NCBI GenBank assembly: GCA_017311185.1
Contig: JAESUZ010002551.1
Location: forward strand, 1,488,001 to 1,552,000
Direction: 5' to 3'
Source: Proteles cristata cristata
Lineage: Eukaryota > Chordata > Mammalia > Carnivora > Hyaenidae
Length of the DNA stretch: 64,000 nt
This document shows, piece by piece, positions 1 through 11,801 of this stretch. The position numbers and the translations under genes are program-made. The notes under the pieces were generated by a model. It had not been told where the DNA came from. It saw nothing but the letters and a program-made list of their open reading frames with translations, and searched no databases. Each line of letters opens with the position of its first letter. The stretch's first letter is position 1.

Positions 1-548
1 AAAGCAAAGTGTACATTTTCCCCCCAAAACTTCCCTTTTAGTGCTTGAAGAAACATTGCAGAGGACCCAGGAAAACATGTGAACTAGAAAGAGTTTTGCA
101 TCAGCATCCTTCTGTCTCTCCACCTAACCTTGTTTCTATGTGTGCGTCTTGATTTGATGGTTGCTTAGATGCTCACCTTCCTCTACCCCTCCAGTGATTG
201 AGACCAGAAAGGGGTCTACTGTCAGGGTATGCCACTTATTTTAAATTTAGTCTGAAACTACCAAGCCTGAAATCCAGTTGGAATAAACTTCTTTCTTCAA
301 TTTTAAAGGAATTTAAGGCATCACCTAAAAACTTTGGGTGGCAGAGAACCTTCTCAGCTCCCCTAAATTGATATCATATGAACAGTAAATAATCTCTTAT
401 ATTTAAATAAAGAACGATATTTATTTAAAATGATATTTTAAAGTATTTCTCTGAGTTTCTAAGCTCTCTGGAATTTGTCAAATTACACTTTTTATCAACT
501 GCCTTACTACAAGAGTAAATTGATTTGAGACTATCAATCAGAAAACAC
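1..548. other. AT-rich non-repeat DNA
   Basis: No gene, SINE or L1 was recognised here. The stretch is AT-rich with short homopolymer runs and no extended open frame. Confidence 0.5.
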
Positions 549-564
549 CAAAATTGTATACTTG

Positions 565-727
565 CGACACTTGGGTGGCTCAGTCACTTAAGCAATCTGA
601 CTTTGGCTCAGATCATGATCTCACAGGTCATGATTGAGCCCTGTGTTGGGCTCTGTGCTGACAGCTCAGAGCCTGGAGTCTGCTTTGGATTCTGTGTCTC
701 CCTCTTTCTTCCCCTCCCCAACTCATC

Positions 728-759
<32 letters not shown>

Positions 760-800
760 GAAGGAAAAAAAAAAACATTGAAAAAAACAATAAGAAGAAA
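565..800 (+). mobile_element. Felid CAN-SINE, plus strand
   Basis: tRNA-derived head (ttgggtggctcag), internal tcatgatctcac box, gctcagagcctgga block, TC-rich run and A-tail are all present. It is flanked by a 16-bp TSD, caaaattgtatacttg at 549-564 and 801-816, with one mismatch. This marks L1-dependent insertion. Confidence 0.9.
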
Positions 801-899
801 CAAAATTTTATACTTGGCCAAAGTCATAATAAAGCAAAAGCCATCAAGCGCTAGCAACTTCTCACATTTTAAAAATCACATGCTTCACAAAACAGATGA

Positions 900-1150
900 A
901 TATAGGGGAAGGGAAAGAAAAATAAGATAGAAACAAAGAAGGAGGAAAACCATAAAAGACTCTTAAATACAGAGAACTGAGGGTTGCTGGAGGGGAAGGA
1001 AGTGGGGGATGGGCTACATGGTTGATGGGCATTAAGAAGGGCACTTTTCAGGAAGAGCACTGGATGTCATATGTACATGATGAATCACTGGAATCTAATC
1101 CTGAAACCCATACTACACTGTATGTTAAATAACTTGAATTTAAATAAAAA
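900..1150 (+). mobile_element. Carnivore L1 3' end, 5'-truncated
   Basis: Shows the 3' UTR pattern agactcttaaatacagagaa, then a G-rich tract, gatgggcatt and a diverged gagcactggatgtcat, ending in an A-rich tail near 1150. Only the 3' UTR remains, with no ORF2 sequence. The left boundary is approximate. Confidence 0.8.
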
Positions 1151-1151
1151 A

Positions 1152-1405
1152 TAGGGGTGTCTGAGTGGATCAGTCAGTTAGGTGTCTGACTCTTGATCTT
1201 GGCTCGGGCCATGATATCGAGCCCCACGTAGGGCCCTGTGCTGTCAGCACAGAGCCTGCTTGGGATTCTCTCTCTCCCTCTCTCTCTTTCTCTCTGCCCT
1301 CCCCTGTTTGTGTTCTTTCTCTCTCTCTCTCAAAATAAATAAATAAACTTTTTAAAAAAGATTTTTTAATAAATAAATAAATAAATAAATAAATTAATTA
1401 ATTAT
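1152..1405 (+). mobile_element. Felid CAN-SINE, plus strand
   Basis: Follows directly on the A-tail of the L1 3' end, so it probably inserted into that tail. Head (ggtgtctgagtggatcag), cagagcctgcttgggattct block, TC-rich run and a long AATA tail are present. Confidence 0.88.
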
Positions 1406-1541
1406 CACCTGTTTCATATCTAAACTACCCAATCACCACAGATTATCAGCCCAACAGTTTTTAAGTCTCATAAGAAATTCCTCTCCTGCAGATTAAATTA
1501 CTATTCTGAAATTAGTTCTAAATAATTCTAGAACTAATTCT

Positions 1542-1972
1542 TTTTTTTTCTTAAATAGTTTAAACACCCAATACTCATCCCAACAAGTGTCCTCCTCCAT
1601 GCCCATCACCCCCCTTCCCCTCTACCTCAGCCCCATCAGCCCTCAGTCTGTTCTCAGCATTCAAGAGTCTCTCATGGTTTGCCTCTCTCCCTTTCCCCCA
1701 CCATTTCCCCCTTTCTTCTCCCCCACTGTCCTCCGTCAAGTTCCTCCTAATCCATCTATATGTACAAACATATGGTATCTGTCCTTCTCTGCCTGACTTA
1801 TTTCGCTCAGCATAACACCCTCAAGTTCCATCCATGTTGCTACACATGGCCAGATTTCATTCTTTCTCATTGCCATGTAGTATTCCATGGTATAGATAAA
1901 CCACATCTTCTTGATCCATTCATCAGTTGATGGACACTTAGGCTCTTTCCATGTTTTGGCTACTATTTAGAG
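1542..1972 (-). mobile_element. Carnivore L1 3' end, antisense, with TSD
   Basis: A T-run is followed by the reverse complement of the L1 3' UTR and of the ORF2 C-terminal coding region (tgccatgtagtattccatgg is the antisense of the EYYMA stretch). An exact 11-bp TSD, gaactaattct, lies at 1531-1541 and 1973-1983. It is a 5'-truncated insertion of about 430 bp. Confidence 0.92.
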
Positions 1973-2139
1973 GAACTAATTCTAAAGAAAACTGTAAAAG
2001 ACAAGGAAAGATAAATTGAATTTTCTAAAAGTTTTTCTGTAATGCTCCCTTTAGTAATGTATTATTTTATTACACAAGCAGTATATGGCCACTTTTACAA
2101 ATATTTCTACAAATATTAGAAATTAAAATATCACCTGTA

Positions 2140-2460
2140 ATCCCACCATCCAGAAAAACTATCGTTGACACTTGGGTATACAGTCTTTCATATTTTTCTA
2201 CACATAATCTATCTTTATTACAAGTTAGATCATACTATATACATTATTTTTAACCTTTCATTTATTAAATAATATATCATACACATCTTTCTCTCCCAAT
2301 AAATATAAATCTAAAACATATTAATGCACTTTCAGGATGGAAATGCCTGAACATTATGCATCAATATTTATTTACCAATTCCTTTATTTTTGGGACTTTT
2401 TAGTTGTTCCCAAGTTTTATATTATATATATGAGAAACCTGTGAATATTCCTAAATAGGA
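2140..2460 (-). mobile_element. Ancient L1-type 3' fragment (tentative)
   Basis: Heavily diverged. The order of landmarks (tattaaataatatatcat, acacatctttctctcccaata, ccaattcctttattttggg, agttgttcccaag) resembles old mammalian L1M tails read antisense. A related fragment lies at 27785. The class call is tentative. Confidence 0.4.
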
Positions 2461-2949
2461 AACATACAATTTATTAACTATGCTTGAGTGTTAGAATAAA
2501 GCAATGTTTCATCTCTCTGGAAACAACCTGTCAAGTAACATAAGAGATATGAAAAAAAAAATTTAAAACTGAGTATGTTGTAGGCACATGTTGTTCTGAC
2601 CTCCAGTATGCCTCAGCACTTATGGTATGAGAGGGTCTTCAGTTACCACATTGTCATCCCTCTGCCCCTCCTCCCCATCCCCAAAATGCCCTAATAATAA
2701 AACTAGAGAGACTAGGAACAAAAAGGATGCACGCCCTTTGATCATAAAAGTAATCCACAGTTCTTTGCTCAAAATCATATCATTTTATTCAAAGCACAAT
2801 TAGAATTAGTTTGCTTTCCATCCTACAGAAAAAAATAGAAACAAAAGGGAAATAAAGATATTAGAGGTAATTTCACTTCTAATAAAGACATGTGACTTTG
2901 GCCTTTGGATGTTAAGAAAAACATTCAAAAATTATAATAACTGCTGTAA
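2461..2949. other. No feature recognised
   Basis: AT-rich DNA without a recognisable repeat or open frame. A short C-rich patch at 2655-2685 has no evident function. Confidence 0.4.
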
Positions 2950-3140
2950 TTTTTTCTAATGTTAACTTTTGAGAGAGAGAAAGCAGGGGAGGGGCAGAAA
3001 GAGAAGGGGACAGAAGATCTGAACTGGGCTCCATGTTGACAGCAGAGAGCCTGATGTGAGGTGCAGCTCAAACTCCCTAATCTTGAGTTCATGACTAAGC
3101 TGAAGTCAGACATGTAACAGACTGAGCCATGCAGGTACTC
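2950..3140 (-). mobile_element. Felid CAN-SINE, minus strand, diverged
   Basis: Antisense order: gagagagaaagcaggggagg, cagagagcctgatgtgag, ttcatgactaagctgaagtc, then gactgagccatgcaggta. Many differences from the younger copies suggest an old insertion. The next SINE is inserted directly at its edge. Confidence 0.82.
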
Positions 3141-3158
3141 CCTGACTACTGTATTTTA

Positions 3159-3386
3159 TTTATTTATTTTTAATGTTTTTTTTTTATTTATTTTTAGGAG
3201 AGAGAGAGAGAGAGAGACAGAGTGAGCAGGGGAGGGTCAGAGAGAGAGGGAGTCACAGACTGAAACAGGCTTGAGGCTCTGAACTGGCAGTCAGCACAGA
3301 GCCCGATGCGGGGCTCAAACCCACGAACCGTGAGATCATGACCCAAGCGAAAGTCGAACTTAACCGACTAAGCCACCCAGGCACCC
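3159..3386 (-). mobile_element. Young-type felid CAN-SINE, minus strand, with TSD
   Basis: Carries antisense marks of the young group: ggagtcacagactgaaacag, ctggcagtcagcacagagcc and gacccaagcgaaagtcg. An exact 18-bp TSD, cctgactactgtatttta, lies at 3141-3158 and 3387-3404. Confidence 0.95.
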
Positions 3387-3429
3387 CCTGACTACTGTAT
3401 TTTAAATATAGGTAATATTCATTAGGTAT

Positions 3430-3560
3430 TTTCTCTATCAACTACTGTTCTAAGTGGCCTCTAATCACTATGCCATCTAACCCTATGAGGTAGGTAACAG
3501 TATTGTGATACATACTAAACAGATGGGAAAATTATACTAAAAGATTAGAACTTGTATTCT
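3430..3560 (+). repeat. MIR/L2-like ancient repeat (tentative)
   Basis: Contains ccctatgaggtaggtaacag followed by acagatgggaaaattatact, the order seen in ancient mammalian L2/MIR-class repeats (…ccctatgaggtaggta…acagatgaggaaact…). Diverged and short. Confidence 0.45.
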
Positions 3561-3755
3561 TAGGAAATAATGAATATGTACAGTAAACATACTTCGATAA
3601 AGGGATATAAAACTGCTGTAGATAAAATGTATATGTACAATGTCATGATTTTTATACACATTTCAAAGATTAATAAACCAAATCACCAAAAAGATTTCAA
3701 AATGATAGGTCCTATTTAATATATGTGAATGTTTCAATCTGAATTATTTTTTTAA

Positions 3756-3960
3756 ATGCTTTATTTATTTCTGAGAGAAAGAGAGACAGTATGAGCAGGG
3801 GAGGGTCAGAGAGAGAGGAAGACACAGAATTCATGGCAGGCTCCAGGCTCTGAGCTGGCTGTCAGCACAGAGCCCCATGAGGGGCTTGAACCCATGAACT
3901 GTGAGATTATGACCTGAGCCTAAGTTGGACGCTTAACCGACTGAGCCACCCAGACGCCCC
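3756..3960 (-). mobile_element. Felid CAN-SINE, minus strand, with TSD
   Basis: Full antisense SINE from the AT tail to gactgagccacccagacgcc. An exact 17-bp TSD, ctgaattatttttttaa, lies at 3739-3755 and 3961-3977. Internal markers mix the two SINE groups seen here: it has ctggctgtcagcacagag but also gacctgagcctaagttgg. Confidence 0.93.
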
Positions 3961-4029
3961 CTGAATTATTTTTTTAATTCAATGCTTAAATGAATAAGCT
4001 TCAGTTTTCTAAAAGACACTATTGTCTAT

Positions 4030-4165
4030 AAATTGTGCCATCTACTAGTCACTAGCTACATGTAGCTATAAAACCATTGAAAGATAGGTGGAATGACTGA
4101 AAAAATGAATTTTTAATTTTTATTATTTTAATTAGTATAATTTGAATTTTAAAACTGAAAACAAT
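4030..4165 (+). mobile_element. hAT-like non-autonomous DNA transposon relic
   Basis: ctagtcactagctacatgta at the left, then a long AT-rich interior (gaatttttaatttttattat…), resembles an old mammalian hAT/Charlie-type MITE with a ctagtggctac terminus. The other terminus is not clear and the subfamily is unassigned. Confidence 0.45.
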
Positions 4166-4676
4166 TTTTGTAGGACTATGTCTCACTTTGCATTGGCATT
4201 GAATAAGGTACTATTATAGGGAAAGTACAGTTTTTATTATTACACATAAACATATCCCTAATCTAGTAATTTGTGCCAATGGGTTGATTCAATTTGAATA
4301 ATACTTTTCTCTGCAGCAATATATTATAATATCTTTATGTGAATATTGTATTAAGTCAACATGAGTTAAAGTGATACTTTTGTAAAGTCTATTTGATGAT
4401 CAAATTGAATTTTCATTATAATTCCAATTAGAAGATAATTAAACTATTTTTATAGAATAAAAATAAACATGAACATACTTCCAAATTTCAAATATAGGCT
4501 TATTTTTGATGCCAGAATTAAAAGAAGTTTCAGAAGCTGGTACTAACTATGACAGGAACATTAAAGGAAAAAATGAAGCTCGAAGAAGGTACGTTACAAG
4601 TTCACAATGAATGTCAATTGAAATTTGTTATATCATAATAAAAGGAAAAACTTTATTATTAAAAATAAATGTAATA
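4166..4676. other. No feature recognised
   Basis: AT-rich sequence with no repeat or coding signal that I recognise. Confidence 0.4.
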
Positions 4677-4901
4677 GGGGCGCCTGGGTGGCTTAGTCGG
4701 TTAAGCGTCCGACTTTCACTTAGGTCATGATCTCGCGGTTCGTGGGTTCGAGCCCCGCATCGGGCTCTGTGCTGACTGCCAGCTCAGAGCCTGGAGCCTG
4801 TTTCAGTCTGTGACTCCCTCTCTCTCTGACCCTCCCCTGCTCACGCTGTCTCTCTCTCCTGGAAGTAAATAAAACATTAAAAAAATTAAAAAAAAAAAAA
4901 A
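4677..4901 (+). mobile_element. Young-type felid CAN-SINE, plus strand
   Basis: Near-intact copy: ggggcgcctgggtggcttag head, tctcgcggttcgtgggttcg (tRNA B-box-like), ctgactgccagctcagagcc, gtttcagtctgtgactccct, then AAATAAATAAAACATT and an A-tail. No clear TSD was found by eye. Confidence 0.94.
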
Positions 4902-5929
4902 GAAAATATTTGTGCTCAATTTTCTAAAATAGTCTCTATAATTTCTAGATACATATTTAGATGTTATATGTGTGTGTGTGTACAAATACTATGAATAATT
5001 TCAGCATGCAGAACTATGTAAACACACAGAATACAAAAAACTTAGTTATCTTATGGTTTTGTTTGGGGGGTTTTTTTTTGTTGTTTTTTTTTTTTTTTTT
5101 GACAATGCTCATTGGTTGAGTGCTAACCAAGTTTACAAAGATTTACTGTTCTGTCAACTCCACTTCAAGATTTCTTGAAACAAAAGAAATTCCGTTCAAC
5201 AATGGAAGAAAAATAAAAGTTGCAGTACAATTTAATTTTGTCACTAATATCACACTGTCTATGAATGAGTTAAACTTGAAGTTCCAATGAAAGGAAAAGT
5301 TGAGGTATATGAATTTGTGATAAAACTGAAATTCCTCAGAGTAGAAAATAAATAAAAATGCTTGAATATATTGTTCTAACAGGAATCAGTATGAAGAAAA
5401 ATTTCATCGTAATTGACAGAATTATGTAAATGGCTATCAAAATACCAAAAACTTTGATAAATGCTTTGTTGACATTGCTAAGTTTAATTTACACAATCAA
5501 CTTTTGAAGTTAATATACTAGGTGGATGCAAAAGTTAGTGAATTTTCATTTTTTAGAAAGATGTACTTTGATAGGCATACGTGTTTTTTCAGTCAAATAA
5601 TTTCTAATAAATGAGTATTGCCAATATTGATGTTAATATTAAAGGAAAATGATACTTTGGTACTTGATTCACTTATCTGAAATTTTTAAAAACTGTTCAA
5701 AAAAACTTTGGTAAATGAAGTTGCTTTTACAAATGGATATAAAAAATCTAATGACAGGTCATATATTTCCAAGGTAACTGTATGGTCTAAATTGACATGT
5801 GTTGTAAGTGTAAATACTCTCAATTTCAAATACTTGTTACCAAAAAAAACAAAATGTAAAATATCATATTCATAAAGGGTATATTTATGATATATTAAAT
5901 ATTAAAATAATATTTTGGTATATTTAGTT
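4902..5929. other. Mostly unassigned DNA with a poly-T run
   Basis: A T-rich run at 5071-5100 is followed by unrecognised AT-rich DNA. At 5519 the string taggtggatgcaaaagttag resembles the terminal sequence of mariner-type MITEs, but no matching second terminus was found. No coding frame of note. Confidence 0.35.
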
Positions 5930-5945
5930 AAATAAGTTATATTCT

Positions 5946-6161
5946 CTTTTTTTAATGTTTTATTTATTTCTAGGAGAGAGAGAGAGAGACAGCGTGAGCA
6001 GGGGAGGGTCAGAGAGAGAGGGAGTCACAGACTGAAACAGTCTCCAGGCTCTGAGCTGGCAGTCAGCACAGAGCCCGACGCGGGGCTCGAACCCACGAAC
6101 CGCGAGATCATGACCTAAGCGAAAGTCGGACGCTTAACCGACTAAGCCACCCAGGCACCCC
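5946..6161 (-). mobile_element. Young-type felid CAN-SINE, minus strand, with TSD
   Basis: Little-diverged antisense copy ending in ttaaccgactaagccaccca. An exact 16-bp TSD, aaataagttatattct, lies at 5930-5945 and 6162-6177. Confidence 0.95.
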
Positions 6162-6177
6162 AAATAAGTTATATTCT

Positions 6178-6562
6178 TAAAAACTAAGCTCATCTGTTTT
6201 GTTTTTTTTTTTTACATTTTTAATGTGGTCACTGGAAAGTTTAAACTTATGTATGTTTGCTCACATTACATTTCTACTAGATTGCACTGATATATAATAA
6301 CTATTTCTCCTAAATCTCTAGATTTTACAAATGCTTTAAAAACTGTCTTCTTTTTCCAAAATGCTTTCAATTTATTTATTCTCTATAAATATTATAGTTA
6401 TTGTAGAAATTTAGAAAAATACAGAAAATAGAATATTTTAAAATCACCTATAATTGAACTCAGAATTTCTATTAATATCTTTATGTATTTTCTAGTCTTA
6501 CCAGATACCACATACCTACATACCCAAGAATTATAAGGGATCATTATATTTTTCCAAAAAAC
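6178..6562. other. No feature recognised
   Basis: AT-rich DNA with a short T-run near 6203; no recognisable repeat or gene. Confidence 0.35.
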
Positions 6563-8084
6563 CTATATTTGAGCCAGTGAGAAGAATTGAAAAGTAAATT
6601 CATGATGCACCCAAGAAAAGATTAAAGAAGCTATGCCTTTGTGTGTGTATGGGGGGGAGGGGGTGGAGTTGACGATTAAAAGCAAAGTATTCCATTTCTC
6701 CCCAAAAGATATTATGATAATGAAAAGACAACCAACAGACTGGGAGAATCTATTTGCAAAAGACAGATTTGATAAAACATTATTATCCAAAATATACAAA
6801 GAAATCTTACAACTCAACAGTAAGAAAACAAACAACCTGATCAAAAATTGGCCAGAGCCTTAAAAAAAAGAAAGAAAAAAAAATCTCACCAAAGAAGACA
6901 TAGGATGGCAAACCAACATACAAAATGATGCCCCACATCATATGTCATCAGAGAAATGCGAATTAAAACAACAATGTAATACTACTACACACCTATTAGA
7001 ATGGCCACAACCCAGATCACCAACAACATCAAATGCTGGTGAGGATGCACAGCATTAACAACACTCATTCACTGCTGGTGGGAATGCAAATTGGTACAGT
7101 CACTTTGGAAGTCAGCCTGGCAGTTTTTACAAAACTAAATGTACTCTTACCGTACAATCCAGCAATCACACTACTTGGTATTACTACTTAAAGGAGTTGA
7201 AAATTTATGTGCACATATAAACCTGCCCACTGATGTTTACAGCAGCTTTATTCATAATTGTCCAAACTTGGAAACAAACAAAATGTCCTTCAGTAGGTGA
7301 ATGAATGAATAAACCATGGCTCATCCAGACAATGGGATATTATTCAGTACTAGAAAGGAGTGAGCTATCAAGCCATTGAAAGATGTGGAAGAAAGTCAAA
7401 TGCATATTACTAAGTAAAAGAAGGCAATATGAAAAGGTTACATACTGTCTGATTCCAAGTATATTACATGTTGGAAAACACAAAACAATAGAGGAAGGGA
7501 AGAGTAGGAGTAAGTAGAACATAGAAGATTTTTAGGGCAGTGAAACCACTCTGTACGATACTGTAATGGTGACCACATATCATTATCTATTTGTCTATAT
7601 CCATAAAATGTACAACATCAAAAGTGAGCCCTAATGTAGAGGCACCTGGGTGGTTTGGTCAGTTAAGCACTTGACTTCAGCTCAGGTCATGATCTCACAG
7701 TTTGTGAGTTCAAGCCCTGCATCAGGCTCTGTGCTGGCAGTGCAGAGCCTGATTGGGATTCTCTCTCTCCTTTCTCTCTTGCTGTCCCTTCCCTGCTTGT
7801 GTGAGCTCTCTCTGTCTCTCTGTCTCTGTCTCTGTCTCTGTCTCTCTCTCAGATAAACTTAAAAGGAAGAAGAATGAGCCCTCATGTAAACTCTGGATTT
7901 GGGGTAATTATAATGTGTCAATGGATGTTCATTCATTGTAACAATATACCACTCCATTGGAGGATGTTGATAATGGAGGAGGCCATACATGTGTGGGGAG
8001 CAGTAGGTATATGGAAAATCTCTATACCTTGCACTCACTTTTGCTGTGAACCTACAACTAATTTTTAAAAAATAGTCCATTTTT
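6563..8084 (+). mobile_element. Old L1 3' region, split by a SINE
   Basis: Decayed ORF2 C-terminal coding sequence and 3' UTR. Visible landmarks: agactgggagaatctatttg, tcatcagagaaatgcgaatt, aatgctggtgaggatg, cactgctggtgggaatgc, atccagcaatcacactactt and ggatattattcagtac. No intact frame remains. It differs from the carnivore-specific L1 tails elsewhere in the window, so it is an older subfamily. A SINE interrupts it at 7639-7874 and another lies at its right edge. Confidence 0.8.
7639..7874 (+). mobile_element. Felid CAN-SINE nested in old L1, with TSD
   Basis: Head aggcacctgggtggtttggt, then a long run of tctctgtctc repeats before the tail. A 14-bp TSD, tgagccctaatgta at 7625-7638, recurs at 7875-7888 with one mismatch. 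Confidence 0.92.
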
Positions 8085-8255
8085 GGGGGCGCCTGAGTGG
8101 CTTAGTCGGTTAAACATCTGACTTTCGCTTAGGTCATGATCTCGCGGTTCGTGGGTTCGAGCCCCGCGTCGGGCTCTGTGCTGACTGCCAGCTCAGAGCC
8201 TGGAGCCCTGTTTCAGTCTGTGATTCCCTCTCTCTCTGACCCTCCCCTGCTCACG

Positions 8256-8290
<35 letters not shown>

Positions 8291-8325
8291 AGAAATAAAT
8301 AGATAAATAAATAAACATTAAAAAA
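8085..8325 (+). mobile_element. Young-type felid CAN-SINE, plus strand, with TSD
   Basis: All young-group markers are present and the TC tract is expanded (about 30 nt of CT repeat at 8260-8288). A 22-bp TSD lies at 8063-8084 and 8326-8347 with one mismatch; its core is aaaaaatagtcc. Confidence 0.95.
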
Positions 8326-8347
8326 TTTTAAAAAATAGTCCGTTTTT

Positions 8348-10465
8348 AAAAAAGGCACAAGATATTCTATTCTTTCTCTGAAATTAGGTAAGGCTTTTTA
8401 CCCCATGGATTTAGTGTCCAGATTTCCCAAAACAAATAACACACTTGAGAAACTATGAGATCTTCTATTTAAGCCCAATGAAAACAGTTTACGGAGAAGA
8501 AGCCTAAAGTTACGTAATTTCAACAAACTTGTGCAATGTTAGTTCCTTGGAAGAATAATTAATGTCTTTGAACCATAAAATAAAAACGTGTGCAAACATG
8601 TCATAGGTAGTTCAAGTAATTGTTTACATACATGGAGTCTTATCTCTATTGTTAGTGACTGAGAGATTAATCTAATACTTATTTGTATATAGAACACAAG
8701 CCTACATGCCTTTGAAGTGTTTCCAGTTAATTTATTCAACGAACACTGTATATTAGTTGTTGAATTAACAGCAGTTTCAGGTAACTCTTTTAGTCACTGT
8801 ACAATAATCTTTTTTAAAAAAAATTGACTACAAAGTGTGTATGTGTGTGTGAGCACGTGCGCGCGTGTGTGTATGATATTATCAAAGAGGAACTTCATTA
8901 TATTTTGTGCTTATTTTGGAAGGGCTATACTAGAAGGTAGCTTTTCAGGGTGGCTTTTCTCCATGTGACTATGCATTATACTTCCTTCTCCCTTACATCA
9001 AAGCTGAAGTTTGCATGAACTGACAATGAGAGCAATTTAAACTCAGTCCCTCCATGTCAAATTTTAACTGGCAATTCACAAACCTTTATTTTAATAAAGG
9101 CTTATTAGGTAACAAACCACACTCACTAACCCTTGTCCCTACTCTAGAGGCTATGCCACAAAATCCATTGAAACTTGAATTTCTACTTGATCACAGAAAC
9201 GTCTCCTAGAAACAGGTTATTCATCTTAACAACATTATCAACCATCCAGGTATATTTTCTTCCAGTTCTTCCTCCACAACATCTCCAAGAGCAACAAATG
9301 CCTCCAGCAGAGAGGCTTGAAGATAGAATATATATTTCCAAATCAAACAACATCCTTTCTTTACATTTTATGGAATAAGACAGAGTTGGGAATTTATGAA
9401 CTATCTTACCTTCTCTAAGGGATGTAATTTGTCCTGAATTAAAGAATTTAAAGAGTCCATCTTTCCCAATTCTTTGATAATTTATCCAATGTAATTACAG
9501 AATGACAATAGCCATGACTGTGACTATTTTAAATAATGTCCTTGTAGCTCTGTAACCAGTAAGAAATAAAACTGTTTTTTCTTGTTTTTTGTTTTGTTAT
9601 CTAAACATGATTAATTTCATGTATTTTACCCGTATATTCCTCAGTGCAGAAAATGCTAATGTTATATTATTTTGAATTAAAAGTTAGTGTTTGTGGCTTT
9701 TTCTTTCCATTTATTGCTTGGCTTATTGCATCAACAAGAAGTGATGAAGTTTAATTACCTTTATGAAAGTGAACTTAAACCTGTTATTATTTTATATAAC
9801 CTCTAATGGCAATACCACTTTAGAATGAACAACAAAAGCAAACCAAGTCATAGTACTTATAGCATGAAAAGTCAGAGCAAGGAGCTCTTATTTATTAGAA
9901 CAACATTAGCTTTTCTTCGTACAGAAAATTGATTCTCCTTTCCTGATTTGTTGGTTTTCTTCATGCTCTATGGGGCTATTACAGTGCTCTTCTATAATTC
10001 TCTAACTTCTCATTTCCCACTAGTAACAGTATAGCTATTACTTTCTGTAACGATACATTAAGCTAAAATGTAATTAAATAATAGAATTTATAGCATCTAC
10101 ATTCCCAGAATACAGATTTTTTAAAAATCTATAGATAAGTGTTGCACATTAAGTTTCAAACAACCTGGAGAAGCTGGCTTTTCTGCTTGATTTGTGTACG
10201 TCAGCTATACAGAAGATTAGGGAGGGGAGGGATGTGAGGAATTTGTACAATTTGTTCATAGCTTGCAATATATTTTTTTCTTTCTCTCTCACAGAATTCT
10301 GAAACTTGTCTCGCTCAATAATTAAAATGTATGACAAAACTGGGATTATCAACACCCCACAGTTTAAGGAAGGAAAAAAAGATATCTTATAATGCTTGAC
10401 ATTTAGTACTGCATAGCAGGTACTGAATTAATTGAGAGATTGAGAAATTTTGTCTCTAGAATTCT
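8348..10465. other. Long stretch without recognised genes
   Basis: About 2.1 kb of AT-rich, apparently single-copy DNA. I recognise only a TG-type microsatellite inside it. No open frame looks conserved or splice-bounded. Confidence 0.4.
8835..8873. repeat. (TG)n microsatellite, interrupted
   Basis: gtgtgtatgtgtgtgtgagc followed by acgtgcgcgcgtgtgtgta. The alternating purine-pyrimidine run contains a short CGCGCG core. Confidence 0.85.
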
Positions 10466-10664
10466 GTCAGACAAGGATGGATATAAAATGTATCTCTACT
10501 ATTTACTAGCTATGTGACCTTGGGCAAGCTACTTAGCTATAGCCATTTTTTTTTTTTTTGGTAAAAACCATGCGGAATTTTTATAAAGATCAAGAAAGAA
10601 AATGTATATAAAGAACTCAGGACAAAATCTTGCTAACAGTAGATATTCCATACATGTTCATCTT
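10466..10664 (+). repeat. MIR element
   Basis: Shows the MIR core tactagctatgtgaccttgggcaagctactta (10505-10533), then after a T-run a diverged 3' half (gtatataaagaactcagg…taacagtagatattc). MIRs are ancient tRNA-derived mammalian SINEs. The T-run at 10549-10560 is a later expansion. Confidence 0.85.
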
Positions 10665-11030
10665 TATCATTATTATCATTAGAATTACTAATGGAAATTT
10701 AATTTTAAAAAACCAGGAATTAAAGAGGTATTCAATAAATGTCAGTTTATCATCACTTATTATTATTATGAGCACTATTCTGGCTCTTTCGCAAGCACTA
10801 TACAGGCAGAGTGGACACTCCCCTTCACTCCTATCATCCATCCCAGAAAAGGATACTTCCACCGCGGGATCTATATCGTGAAATTTTTTTCATTTACTTA
10901 TCACTGAGAGCGCCAACTCTATTTCTGGCACATGCGGTCAATGCAGAGGGAACAAAGTAGGAGGTACAAATATTCATAAGAATGTGAGGTGAGTGCAGGA
11001 AAGACCACTGGTAGCAATGGCAACAACAGA
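10665..11030. other. No gene recognised
   Basis: Possible further MIR-like tail (ggtattcaataaatgtcagt) near 10727; otherwise unassigned. Confidence 0.35.
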
Positions 11031-11312
11031 TTAGAGCCTGCGCTTCATTCCTTCACAGCCTCTAAACTGGTTTGAAAAGGCTCCCTGCCGGTGGAAAGAA
11101 GCCTGTCCCCTTCCACCTACTTTCAAAACGAAAAGTGCCAATAATAAAAATGTTTGCCAGCCTCCACTTACAGCTGATTCATCTTTGAGTGTCACTGAAA
11201 ATAACAAAACTCCAGGGGACTTTGCTGTAATAGGATGCATCCGGTAGCAGCCAAGTCCTTCCCTAAAATGCATTATCATCTTAGGAAAAATCCTGGAAGA
11301 TGAGGAAAGCAA
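11031..11312. other. GC-richer unique segment
   Basis: A non-repeat stretch with visibly higher GC than its surroundings. It has a 93-codon open frame on the minus strand that matches nothing I know. No splice-site pair bounding that frame stood out. It could be conserved non-coding DNA. Confidence 0.3.
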
Positions 11313-11570
11313 AAAATATACGTCATTTCAAGATAAAGGCAGATTTGCCACAGAATCTTTGTAAGTAAATGGAAGAAGAGAAAGACTCTTTAGAGAGTCT
11401 TTTTTTCTTTCTAAGGCACACAGATGTGTGCAGTTCACTAAATTTGCTAAGTAATTTATCACCATGGGACTATCAGTTCAAACTATTATCTGAAATAATG
11501 AGACATGGTCATTAAAAACACAGAAGGAATAATAAGAACAGAGAAAATAGAATTATTGAGAAAAAGCTTT

Positions 11571-11801
11571 CTTTTTTAAAGTTTATTTGAGAGTGCATAC
11601 ACATGCAAGCAGGGGAGGGGCAGAGAGCGAGAGAGAAAGAGAGAGAGAGAGCAAGGGGCAGAGAGCGAGAGAGAGAACCCAAGCAGGCTCTGCACTGCCA
11701 GCTCAGAGCCTGACCCCAGGGCTCGATCCCAAGACCCGTGAGACCATGCTTTGAGCCAAATCTAGATTTATACACAACCAACTGAGTCACCCAGGTGCCC
11801 C
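11571..11801 (-). mobile_element. Felid CAN-SINE, minus strand
   Basis: Antisense copy with a partly duplicated purine tract (gcaaggggcagagagcgaga occurs after a first gcagagagcgagagagaaag). The distal end is aactgagtcacccaggtgcc. Confidence 0.9.

Noticed and set aside
3170..3240. AG- and TC-rich arrays throughout the window as possible regulatory GA-repeat sites
   Set aside because: Nearly all are the internal purine/pyrimidine tracts of CAN-SINEs.
5071..5480. Poly-T followed by unique sequence, suggesting an antisense processed pseudogene
   Set aside because: No recognisable coding sequence follows and no TSD was found.
5519..5560. Mariner-like terminal string taggtggatgcaaaagttag
   Set aside because: Only one end is visible; without a matching inverted end the call is unsafe.
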